Part shown: one piece after another, positions 17,590-24,685 of the stretch
Layout of the letters: every line of letters starts with the position of its first letter
How positions within the stretch are numbered: the stretch's first letter is position 1
Assembly: GCA_964452415.1 (NCBI GenBank)
Contig: CAYVME010000001.1
Span: 1 to 64,000, forward strand
Reading direction: 5' to 3'
Source: UBA12068 sp964452415
GTDB taxonomy: Bacteria; Patescibacteriota; Minisyncoccia; Moranbacterales; GWC2-37-73
Length of the DNA stretch: 64,000 bases
The notes under the pieces: model-generated
What the model saw: only the letters and a program-made list of their open reading frames with translations
Databases searched by the model: none
Told to the model about the DNA's origin: nothing
Translations under genes and position numbers: made by a program

Positions 17590-19005
17590 TTAGACAACTT
17601 TTTTCTTTTTTGTGACAACTTTAATTCCAGCTTCAATAAGTTGTTTTTCATCAAGAACACTAGGAGCTTCCATCATTGGATCTTCAGCTTCGCCTGTTTT
17701 TGCAAAAGCAATCACCTCTCGAATGTTTGGTTCGCCTTGCAGAATCATCACGATGCGATCAACTCCAGGTGCAATTCCACCATGTGGAGGAGCGCCATAT
17801 TTGAAAGCTTCAAGCATGTGACCATAGTCTCGCTGAATTTTCTCTTCAGGAATTCCCATGATTTCAACAACTTTTCTGAGGGCCTCAGGTTCATGATTTC
17901 TGATGCTACCACCGCCAATTTCAAAACCATTCAAAACGATGTCATATTGAGTTGTCAAAATGTCTGCAATGTTTTCTTTCTTCATCAAACTTTCCATAAA
18001 CTCAGGTTTTGGACGAGAAAATGGATTGTGTGTGAATGTCCAACCAGTCGAAGATTCTTCATCTTTTTCAAAAAATGGAAAATCGATCACCCAACAGAAA
18101 GCCAAAAGATTTGGATCATTTTTGTCCTCTCTGATGTCAGGTCTGTCATTGCCATATTTTTCCATCGATTCAGCATATGAAATTCGTGGAAAAGGAAGGG
18201 TTTGAATTTTCTTTTCTGGAAATTGGGTTTGCACAAGTTTAATGAGCATCTCCTCAACAACATTCATCACATCTTCTTGTTCAACAAAACTCATTTCCAT
18301 GTCCAATTGAGTGAATTCAGGCTGACGATCACCACGAGTGTCTTCATCTCTAAAACATCTTGCAATCTGGAAATATTTTTCAATGCCAGCGACCATCAAC
18401 AATTGTTTGTATTGTTGCGGTGATTGAGGCAAAGCATAAAACTTTCCCTTATAAATTCGAGATGGCACAACATAGTCTCTTGATCCTTCAGCGGTTGATT
18501 TTCCCAAAATTGGAGTCTCCACTTCAATAAAATCTTGCGCCCCAAGAAAGTCTCTGAAAAATTTCACCACCTTGTGTCTTGTGATGATATTGTTTCTCAT
18601 TCGCTCAGTTCGAAGATCAAGATAGCGATATTTCAATCTCAATTTTTCATCAGTTTCTTTTGTATCTTTGGTAATTTCAAATGGAGTTGTCTTGGCTTCA
18701 TTCAAGATCTTTATTGAAGCCACTTCCAATTCAACACCTCCAGTTGCACTGTCCTCTTTTTTTGCGCTCAAAGGTCGTTCCTTCACAATTCCCTCCATCT
18801 CAATCACAAACTCACTTCGAAGTCGTTTGGCATTGTCATGAGCTTCAACATGATCAGGAATAACAACTGTTTGAATGATTCCACTTCGGTCGCGAAGATC
18901 AACAAAAATCAATTTTCCATGATCTCTTCGAATGTGAACCCAACCTGCCAATTTCACAGTTTGTCCAACAAATTTAGGTGTGTCTGCAATGCTAATTCGC
19001 TTCAT
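17590..19005 (-). CDS. aspS: Aspartyl-tRNA synthetase lacking the GAD insertion
   Basis: Class IIb synthetase that charges tRNA-Asp (or Asp and Asn tRNAs). The OB anticodon-binding domain is at 1-105 (VKLAGWVHIRRDHGKLIFVD). Motif 1 lies near FIEVETPILGKSTAEGSRD, motif 2 is YFQIARCFRDEDTRGDRQPE and motif 3 is GIAPGVDRIVMILQGEPNIR. At 471 residues it is ~120 shorter than bacterial AspRS because the GAD domain between motifs 2 and 3 is replaced by a short segment around YGNDRPDIREDKND. The C terminus is Lys-rich. Confidence 0.95.
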   Translation of the reverse strand: MKRISIADTPKFVGQTVKLAGWVHIRRDHGKLIFVDLRDRSGIIQTVVIPDHVEAHDNAKRLRSEFVIEMEGIVKERPLSAKKEDSATGGVELEVASIKILNEAKTTPFEITKDTKETDEKLRLKYRYLDLRTERMRNNIITRHKVVKFFRDFLGAQDFIEVETPILGKSTAEGSRDYVVPSRIYKGKFYALPQSPQQYKQLLMVAGIEKYFQIARCFRDEDTRGDRQPEFTQLDMEMSFVEQEDVMNVVEEMLIKLVQTQFPEKKIQTLPFPRISYAESMEKYGNDRPDIREDKNDPNLLAFCWVIDFPFFEKDEESSTGWTFTHNPFSRPKPEFMESLMKKENIADILTTQYDIVLNGFEIGGGSIRNHEPEALRKVVEIMGIPEEKIQRDYGHMLEAFKYGAPPHGGIAPGVDRIVMILQGEPNIREVIAFAKTGEAEDPMMEAPSVLDEKQLIEAGIKVVTKKKKVV

Positions 19006-19021
19006 ATATTTTTATAGTAAA

Positions 19022-19822
19022 TTAATTCAAAATTTCATTGACTCGCCGGGCAAGATCACTGGGCACCAATCGTGTTTTTTCATAGAAGTCACTAATTCCC
19101 ATTTCTCGCACCGGCTGAATATCTTCCTCGATCAATGATGCTGACAGGACAATAATTGGAGTGTCCTTGGTCTTTTCATCAAGCTTGATTCTTCTGATGA
19201 TTTCTTCTCCTCCCATTGCCGGCATCACCATGTCAGTGATAATCAAATCGTATTGATTTTCTCCTGCCATCTTGGATCCCCAGGCACCATTCTTGGCATA
19301 TTCCACACAAAATCCTTCGTTTTCAAGTTTTTGACCAAACATTTCCAGAAAAATTTCTTCATCCTCAATGAAAAGAATTTTTTTGCCTTCACACTCAACT
19401 CTTTTCTCGTCTCCACCATTCAAACGATTCTTGTTTTTGTCCTGCTCAACATATTCATTCAAGAGTCTCTGGATTTCAACCACCAAATCAGATGGACTGA
19501 ATTGAGTTTTTCCGATATATCCATTGGCTCCGTTCTCTCTGGCAATCTTTTCATTTTCAGTCTTGTCCAAATTGCTGAAGATAATGACTTTCAAGTCCTT
19601 GCCATATTCCTCATTGCTTCGAAGTTCCTTGAGCACATCCATCCCGCTCATTTCAGGCAAAACCATGTCCAAAAGCACAAGATCAAACTTGTCTTCTTTG
19701 GCAAATTTCAAAACTTCCTTTCCTGTGACAGCATTAACAACCTCAAATCCAGCGGATTCGAATTTTTTCACATAAATATCGGCAATCATTTGATCGTCCT
19801 CAACCAGCATTATCTTGGCCAT
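19022..19822 (-). CDS. Tandem-receiver response regulator
   Basis: A 266-residue protein of two CheY-like domains and no output domain. First receiver: acidic pair in IMLVEDDQM, phospho-acceptor Asp in LVLLDMVLPEMSG, Thr/Ser position IIFSNLD, Lys in GYIGKTQ. Second receiver: ILFIEDEEIF, LIITDMVMPAMGG, IIVLSASL, FYEKTR. Both carry KT where KP is usual. No histidine kinase gene is next to it. The adjacent aspS is 16 bp downstream. A phosphorelay or two-input protein-protein switch is a reasonable guess. Confidence 0.85.
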   Translation of the reverse strand: MAKIMLVEDDQMIADIYVKKFESAGFEVVNAVTGKEVLKFAKEDKFDLVLLDMVLPEMSGMDVLKELRSNEEYGKDLKVIIFSNLDKTENEKIARENGANGYIGKTQFSPSDLVVEIQRLLNEYVEQDKNKNRLNGGDEKRVECEGKKILFIEDEEIFLEMFGQKLENEGFCVEYAKNGAWGSKMAGENQYDLIITDMVMPAMGGEEIIRRIKLDEKTKDTPIIVLSASLIEEDIQPVREMGISDFYEKTRLVPSDLARRVNEILN

Positions 19823-19918
19823 ATTTGATCTTTTTTAATAATTTCTACTTTCCAAGTATATCCAAAACAAGGGAAAAAAGCAAGAAAAGGCTCAGGTTTG
19901 AATAATTTTGAAAAATAT

Positions 19919-19951
19919 AAAAGGGATTTCTCATTCAGAGAAATCCCTTTT
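19919..19951 (-). terminator. Intrinsic terminator
   Basis: AAAAGGGATTTCTC and GAGAAATCCCTTTT form a 14-bp stem with a five-base loop between the gene at 19973-20482 and the receiver gene. It is nearly symmetrical, so it could also stop transcription on the plus strand. Confidence 0.8.
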
Positions 19952-19972
19952 GGCCCGCGATGTCCAAAAAAC

Positions 19973-20482
19973 TCACTCTTCAGCCTTTTTAATGGTCTCA
20001 TCGATGGCCCGTGCATTTGTGCAGGCATCTGTTTCTTTGTCGAAAAACTTGCAACGATACTCAGGCGTTTTGTCATCTTCATAATATCGACAAATCTCCT
20101 GATTACCGGCATATCTGACACAAAGAAAAACTTGTCTGCATTCACCACCACCTTTAAGTGTCAATAAAATTTCATGCTCGAGAAATTTTGTTACCGTCAT
20201 AAGGGATGTCCCAATTGACTGAATCCCCTCAACCCTGAAAAAGCCTTTGTTCAGATTCACATGTTCCTGCATGCTTTTGAAAAGATCACTTTCCCCATTG
20301 GGACATTCTTCCATCTTTTTGCAAAGCCAGATGAAATATTCCCTTAATCCTGGGAAAGATGGTGCGCCAGCAAAATCTTCCTGCTGAGCAAAAAATTCAG
20401 GATACTTCTCCACGAGTTTCAAAATCTTTTCCTGCTCTCTTTTTATTGCAACTTCCTCAGAAGCTTCCGCCAAATCAAGCAT
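19973..20482 (-). CDS. Hypothetical cysteine-rich soluble protein
   Basis: A 169-residue protein with eight cysteines: two in the middle (WLCKKMEECPNGES) and six in the last third (GECRQVFLCVRYAG, ICRYY, RCKFFD, DACTNAR). The first half is helical and acidic. No signal peptide is evident, so the cysteines may bind metal. I do not recognise the family. I chose ATG 20482 (MLDLAEASEE), preceded by a G-rich stretch (seven G) suitable for ribosome binding; an upstream TTG is less likely. Confidence 0.55.
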   Translation of the reverse strand: MLDLAEASEEVAIKREQEKILKLVEKYPEFFAQQEDFAGAPSFPGLREYFIWLCKKMEECPNGESDLFKSMQEHVNLNKGFFRVEGIQSIGTSLMTVTKFLEHEILLTLKGGGECRQVFLCVRYAGNQEICRYYEDDKTPEYRCKFFDKETDACTNARAIDETIKKAEE

Positions 20483-20609
20483 AAGACCCCCCCTTTTTTT
20501 TTGCAATCTATTTATTGCATCATTTTTTTGTTAAGGTAGTTTTCCATCATACACAGCAAAATATTAATTGTAAAGGTTCAACAAAAAAATACCCCTAACA
20601 GATTTATGC

Positions 20610-20635
20610 TTGTTACGCAGCATGCTGCGTAACAA
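20610..20635. repeat. Perfect 26-nt palindrome
   Basis: TTGTTACGCAGCA is followed directly by its exact reverse complement, with no spacer, just after the stop of the methyltransferase gene. The half-site GTTACGCAGCA recurs at 12480-12490 after the pgk start. It may act as an operator or hairpin end; no T run follows on the minus strand. Confidence 0.65.
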
Positions 20636-20640
20636 AAAAA

Positions 20641-21108
20641 CTATTTAGATTTAATTTTTGGAAACAATTTTGGCACCTTTCGTTTGTATTCCGAATACTC
20701 ATCTCCAAATTTTTCAATCAAAGCTTTTTCCTCCAATCTTATCCAAAACAAAAACACAAACATCGCAAGATGCGCGCCAATCAAGAACCTAACATCGGGA
20801 TAGAAAAAGAAAAGTGACCAACCCAGCACAATGTCCGCTGAATATATTGGATGGCGAACTTTACCATAAACACCCTCGACAACAAGCCGATCAATTTTGT
20901 CCGCGCTAAGTGGCGCTTTGCGATGAACACTGATTGCGCCAAGAAAAAAATACAGCCACCAACCCAAGGCTGGAACAATCAAAAATGAGGTCAGCACATT
21001 TCTTGGCCACACCAACCTTGCAGGCACAAGCTGGAAGACAACGAACAAGCCTGCCAGGATTATTGCCCACATCAGCACCGGACTTACCAATTTTTTGTTA
21101 ATCTTCAT
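20641..21108 (-). CDS. Isoprenylcysteine/phospholipid methyltransferase-like membrane protein
   Basis: A 155-residue membrane protein with four or five hydrophobic segments. The family motif is EGVYGKVRHPIYSADIVLG, with the RHP signature of the ICMT/PEMT superfamily, and a second block LEEKALIEKFGDEYSEYKRK near the C terminus, where the cofactor site lies. It likely uses S-adenosylmethionine; the bacterial substrate (a lipid or small thiol) is unknown. It starts 10 bp after the DUF1905 gene ends, so the two are probably co-transcribed. Confidence 0.8.
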   Translation of the reverse strand: MKINKKLVSPVLMWAIILAGLFVVFQLVPARLVWPRNVLTSFLIVPALGWWLYFFLGAISVHRKAPLSADKIDRLVVEGVYGKVRHPIYSADIVLGWSLFFFYPDVRFLIGAHLAMFVFLFWIRLEEKALIEKFGDEYSEYKRKVPKLFPKIKSK

Positions 21109-21118
21109 AGATGAAATT

Positions 21119-21421
21119 TTAAATCAAGATATCAATAGTAAGTGAAACCATGTCGCCAGCTTTGATGTTTTCTTTTCTGCGCACTTCAGCTTTGAGCAAA
21201 AGCAAAAATGGGCCGTCTTTGCCTTCTGGAAAAAGTGAGGTTCTCCAAGTTGTTTTGCCAATTGAAACTTGAACAGGAAGTGAACCGAATCCACCAGTCA
21301 AATCCTGGAAGAATTTTTTCAAATCCCGCGAAAGACCCTTGGGGAGAAAAATCATATGCCAGACAATCTTCTTGCCTTCATACAATTGGACTTTTCTTCG
21401 CATTTTGAGTTCCATGGACAT
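21119..21421 (-). CDS. DUF1905-domain protein
   Basis: A 100-residue protein. KKIVWHMIFLPKGLSRDLKK, GFGSLPVQVSIGKTTWRTSL and GPFLLLLKAEVRRKENIKAG match the small beta-barrel DUF1905 pattern, with GDMVSLTIDI at the end. Function is unknown; homologues are often fused to YdeI-type domains. I chose the ATG at 21421 (MSMELKMRRK) because a longer frame would run into the HTH gene ending at 21426. Confidence 0.75.
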   Translation of the reverse strand: MSMELKMRRKVQLYEGKKIVWHMIFLPKGLSRDLKKFFQDLTGGFGSLPVQVSIGKTTWRTSLFPEGKDGPFLLLLKAEVRRKENIKAGDMVSLTIDILI

Positions 21422-21425
21422 AAAT

Positions 21426-21620
21426 CTATTTTCGCTTGGAAACACTGGCCTTGATTTTGTCCAATTCCTCCTTGGGAACATTTTCCTCAATTCTTCTGAC
21501 AATCTGATGAGCCCGCGTGGCGGAAATTTTCATCTCTTTTGCAATATCGCGAAAAAACTTCCCCTCCGCGTGAAGTTGATAAACCTTCTTTCTTTGTTTT
21601 GTGAAATTATATGACCCCAT
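21426..21620 (-). CDS. Small HTH protein, sigma region 4-like
   Basis: A 64-residue basic protein. KKVYQLHAEGKFFRDIAKEM followed by KISATRAHQIVRRIEENV forms a helix-turn-helix like that of sigma factor region 4 or a resolvase tail. There is no other domain. It is upstream of the DUF1905 and ICMT-like genes on the same strand, so it could regulate that small operon. Promoter recognition by it is only an inference. Confidence 0.65.
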   Translation of the reverse strand: MGSYNFTKQRKKVYQLHAEGKFFRDIAKEMKISATRAHQIVRRIEENVPKEELDKIKASVSKRK

Positions 21621-21642
21621 AATCTTTTTTCAGTTTAAATTA

Positions 21643-21948
21643 TCACACTACCAATATAGTTAAGAGCAAAAGAAAGATAAGCACAAGCCAACCGATCATC
21701 AAAGAGAAAAAGGTAATGCTATCTTTTTTCTTGCCTTCAAGATACAAAAGAACGGGCCTGCCAAAAATCAAAGCTGCTGACACGGCGGCGGAAATGACAA
21801 ACATCGTGAGAAACGCGATGCCCTTCAAGATTTCAGGTTTGTCACCAAACAATCTCTCAGCATTGTTCATAACCAAAACCACCAAGCCCACATAGGAAAC
21901 TTCGCAAACAGCCGTAACCAATGACTGCCAAATTAATGTTTTTTTCAT
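21643..21948 (-). CDS. Hypothetical small membrane protein
   Basis: A 101-residue protein with three hydrophobic segments (SLVTAVCEVSYVGLVVLV, GIAFLTMFVISAAVSAALIF, FFSLMIGWLVLIFLLLLTIL). No motif suggests a function. It is the first gene of the short minus-strand run 21948-20641. The family is not recognised. Confidence 0.5.
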   Translation of the reverse strand: MKKTLIWQSLVTAVCEVSYVGLVVLVMNNAERLFGDKPEILKGIAFLTMFVISAAVSAALIFGRPVLLYLEGKKKDSITFFSLMIGWLVLIFLLLLTILVV

Positions 21949-22028
21949 ATTTTTTTGTTTATAATTATTTCCAATCTGAAATTATTTATCCAGTTAAAAT
22001 TGAGGTACTCCTCACTATTCAACCAGGA

Positions 22029-22667
22029 TTATTTTCCAATCTTTATTTCTTCAATCAATCCGATAATGTCACTGAATTTTTCCGCTTTCCATTTGATGTC
22101 ATCCAGACCGTAATCATATTCAGAATAAAGAATGAACGGAATACCAGCAGCTTCGGCCGATTCAAGATCAGTCTTTTGGTCACCGATATACACAGCCTCC
22201 CCAGGGGAAATTCCAAGTTTTTCCAAAGCGACCAAGAGAGGTTCAGGATGAGGTTTAGGATTCTCATAATGCCCATAATGGACAACTTCTTTGAAACATT
22301 CTTTCAATGTGGAATGCTCGAGATAACTCTCCGTTCCATTTTCGTGCCGCCCTGTCACGATTCCCAGGTGATATTTTTTCGAAAGTTTCTTGATCGTTTC
22401 CACCGATCCTTCTGTCGGTTTCATTTTTTCAATTGGATATTTTATACCGTTGCTGATTTCCCTTATTCTTTGAAATTCCCTCTCCCCTGGATTTTTCGCA
22501 ACAAGTCTAATCATGTCGTCGAGAGAAATGTGAAACATATGACGATACTCGTCACGCGTTGGAGCCACATATCCAGACTCCTCAAATATATCCTTGAAAT
22601 ATCCATGGTTCGCCTCGAAGGAATCAACCAACACTCCATCCACATCAAATAATATAGCTTTTATCAT
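22029..22667 (-). CDS. HAD-superfamily hydrolase (phosphatase-like)
   Basis: A 212-residue HAD phosphatase of the beta-phosphoglucomutase/phosphoglycolate phosphatase type. Motif 1: ILFDVDGVLVDSFEAN with the nucleophile Asp and acid Asp. A helical cap follows (20-80). Motif 2: LGIVTGRHENGTES. Motif 3 lysine: NPKPHPEPLLVAL. Motif 4: AVYIGDQKTDLESAEAAGI. The substrate is unknown. Confidence 0.85.
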   Translation of the reverse strand: MIKAILFDVDGVLVDSFEANHGYFKDIFEESGYVAPTRDEYRHMFHISLDDMIRLVAKNPGEREFQRIREISNGIKYPIEKMKPTEGSVETIKKLSKKYHLGIVTGRHENGTESYLEHSTLKECFKEVVHYGHYENPKPHPEPLLVALEKLGISPGEAVYIGDQKTDLESAEAAGIPFILYSEYDYGLDDIKWKAEKFSDIIGLIEEIKIGK

Positions 22668-22777
22668 ATTTTTACAATTGCTAATGAGTCAGCAAATGAA
22701 GATGATTTTTCATTTGTGTCGAGTGACGCAATTTCAAGCACGAAGTGCTTATATTGCAATCTGAAATTATTATCTCA

Positions 22778-23738
22778 CTATTCGCCAAGTTCATCACTGA
22801 GCCATTCAGTTCTGACCCAATCAATATACTTTCGATGAAGTTCCCCGTCAAACTGTTTTACCGCCTCCAACCAGTCCTTTACGGTTTCGATCTCTTCTTG
22901 CCAATTCAGCCATTTTTGAATGATGACCAGCAACAGGATCGCCGACACCCAACCAAAGCTTGGCGTGTGTGGAGATTTCATCTCCTTCAATCAAAAGGTC
23001 TTCTTTGCCTTTGAAGGTTTCCTCATTGATTTCCTGTTGCAAGGAATAAATTTTGGGCATCTCATTGTTGTGCGGACGAGCAATATCAAAAGCATATTGT
23101 TTTCCATTTTCATCATTCACCACCAAAAAGCTATGACTTTCAGGAAATTCTTCATTGTCTTCCACATTATTCATGACGATGCCACTCATATAGCTGGATT
23201 GGATGCCTATTTTTTGCAAAATATATTGACCCATTGCAGCGCGCTCCGCACATTCGGTCTTGCCAACCAATTCAGACAATTTGGGCGCTGTTTCTCCGCC
23301 ATACTTTTTCATTCTTTCAAAAGAAGCTCCGGGCTCCGCATCAGCCGTTTTCAAGATCCCTGCCATTTTCTTTTGAGTTTGCAAACAAGCAAAAAATAAA
23401 AGTGGGTCAATGTCGGATTTCAACTTATCAAGATATTCGATAATGCTATCTTTGCCAGTTATCTCAAGCACCTCTTGAAGTCTTTGCGGGCTCAATGTCG
23501 AAAGATCCTTTTCAAAAGCATCAAAATCAAGCTCCAAAAAAGTGTCCATTTTTTCATTAAAAATAGATCCTCCCACTGGAAGCATCTGCCCGGCATCAAG
23601 CCTGTTCGCCCAGACGCCACGATACAATTCGTGAATCGCAGGTGTCTTTTCTTGCTCGCTTCCAATTTCAACAGAATCTTTCATTTTCTCTTCACCGTTG
23701 CCAGAGATTGAATTGTCAAATATTTTCAATTCTCCCAT
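22778..23738 (-). pseudogene. Hypothetical ~320-aa protein with probable C-terminal frameshift
   Basis: The open frame from ATG 23738 (MGELKIFDNS) runs to 22848 and ends GLVGGGKTV. Near 22914-22918 there is an A5 run (HHSK). Dropping one A continues into the frame WLNWQEEIETVKDWLEAVK ... TEWLSDELGE, ending at 22778, which looks like natural protein. The intact form would be ~320 residues. A transglutaminase/NlpC-like element is possible: AERAAMGQYI with a preceding Cys (KTECAERAA), then SHSFLVVNDENGKQYAFDIA, giving Cys-His-Asp order. The function is not established. It could be a sequencing error. Confidence 0.5.
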
Positions 23739-23740
23739 AT

Positions 23741-23905
23741 TTATTTCCAATCTGAAATTATTATTTTCTTTCTTTCAACCTTGAAAACCATTTTTTGGCG
23801 TTCGCGGATGCCGAGCTCCTGAACAATCTCAGATGGGATTGTGATTGAAAGACTTCGTTTTCCTTGGCGAGTTACCTTGCGAACAAGTTCTTCTTTTTTT
23901 TTCAT
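23741..23905 (-). CDS. AbrB/SpoVT-like small DNA-binding protein
   Basis: A 54-residue protein: KVTRQGKRSLSITIPSEIVQ followed by ELGIRERQKMVFKVERKKI. The SITIP and ELGI pattern is the swapped-hairpin AbrB/MazE DNA-binding fold. The stop lies 2 bp before the ATG of the next gene. Such proteins often serve as antitoxins or transition regulators; a partner toxin is not evident. The 3' end (ISDWK-stop) has near-identical ~20-bp copies in the intergenic regions at 21964 and 22757. Confidence 0.7.
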   Translation of the reverse strand: MKKKEELVRKVTRQGKRSLSITIPSEIVQELGIRERQKMVFKVERKKIIISDWK

Positions 23906-23920
23906 ATTTTTTTATTTTAA

Positions 23921-24106
23921 TTATTTTTCACCACCATAACGCTTTTCAATTTCTCCATCTTTTAATTCTTTTCCTGACCATCTTCCAACTCTGAAGCCAC
24001 AGTCAAGGCAGACCCATTCACTAATTCCATCGTAGCGTTCTGGACTTGTATAATTATATTCTACTCCACCAATATTCTTGCTACCACATTTCGAACATTT
24101 TTCCAT
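23921..24106 (-). CDS. Small zinc-ribbon protein
   Basis: A 61-residue protein with CSKCGSKN near the N terminus and VCLDCGFRVGRW in the middle, giving a CxxC-CxxC zinc ribbon. The C-terminal tail is charged (KELKDGEIEKRYGGEK). It lies between the metallopeptidase gene and the AbrB-like gene on the same strand. Function unknown. Confidence 0.7.
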   Translation of the reverse strand: MEKCSKCGSKNIGGVEYNYTSPERYDGISEWVCLDCGFRVGRWSGKELKDGEIEKRYGGEK

Positions 24107-24128
24107 ATTATTAAACTTTAATAATTAA

Positions 24129-24683
24129 CTATAAACTATTAATTTCTTTAATAATTTCCCTGTATTGTGGTATTCCCCTTTCTACCAAGTTCCAGAATTT
24201 TCGAGAATGATTAAACTCTTTCAGGTGACACAGCTCATGCACAATAACATAATCAGCAATTTTTTTGGGCAACAAGATAATTTTATAATTGAAATTCAAA
24301 TTTCCTTTTCGAGAGCAACTTCCCCATCTGGTTTTTTGATTCTTGATTGAAATTTTATTTATCTCATATTTATAAACCTGGTTAAAATGTGCCACTCTTT
24401 TTTCGGCAAATTTCAGCGCGTCATCTTTATATTTTTTATAGTCAGATTCACTTCTTTTTAGAAATATTTTATTTTTGATACTTTTGAAATAGGCAACTTT
24501 GTCCAAAATCCAAACAGCTTTTTCCTTGATTAATTTTTGAGCGAAACTTTCATTCATTTGATGTGGCAATGTAACCACAAAAGTTCCTTCACAATAAACA
24601 GCCAAGCGCATCCTTTTTGCACGCTTGCTTTTTTTGATTTCGTATTCAACCACCTTATTTTGTAGGGTTATTTTCTTTTTCAT
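24129..24683 (-). CDS. YgjP/SprT-like metallopeptidase (M48-type)
   Basis: A 184-residue protein. Zinc site HELCHLKEFNHSRKFWNLV gives HExxH plus a third His. The upstream KTRWGSCSRKGNLNFNYKI block is the diagnostic YgjP (DUF45) motif. It starts 2 bp beyond the hsdR stop, so it is part of the restriction operon. Members of this family are often found with type I restriction genes, but their role there is not known. Confidence 0.88.
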   Translation of the reverse strand: MKKKITLQNKVVEYEIKKSKRAKRMRLAVYCEGTFVVTLPHQMNESFAQKLIKEKAVWILDKVAYFKSIKNKIFLKRSESDYKKYKDDALKFAEKRVAHFNQVYKYEINKISIKNQKTRWGSCSRKGNLNFNYKIILLPKKIADYVIVHELCHLKEFNHSRKFWNLVERGIPQYREIIKEINSL

Positions 24684-24685
24684 TG

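Noticed and set aside
22055..22285. Overlapping frame inside the HAD gene
   Set aside because: Antipolar composition and no ribosome-binding site; the HAD motifs decide the frame.
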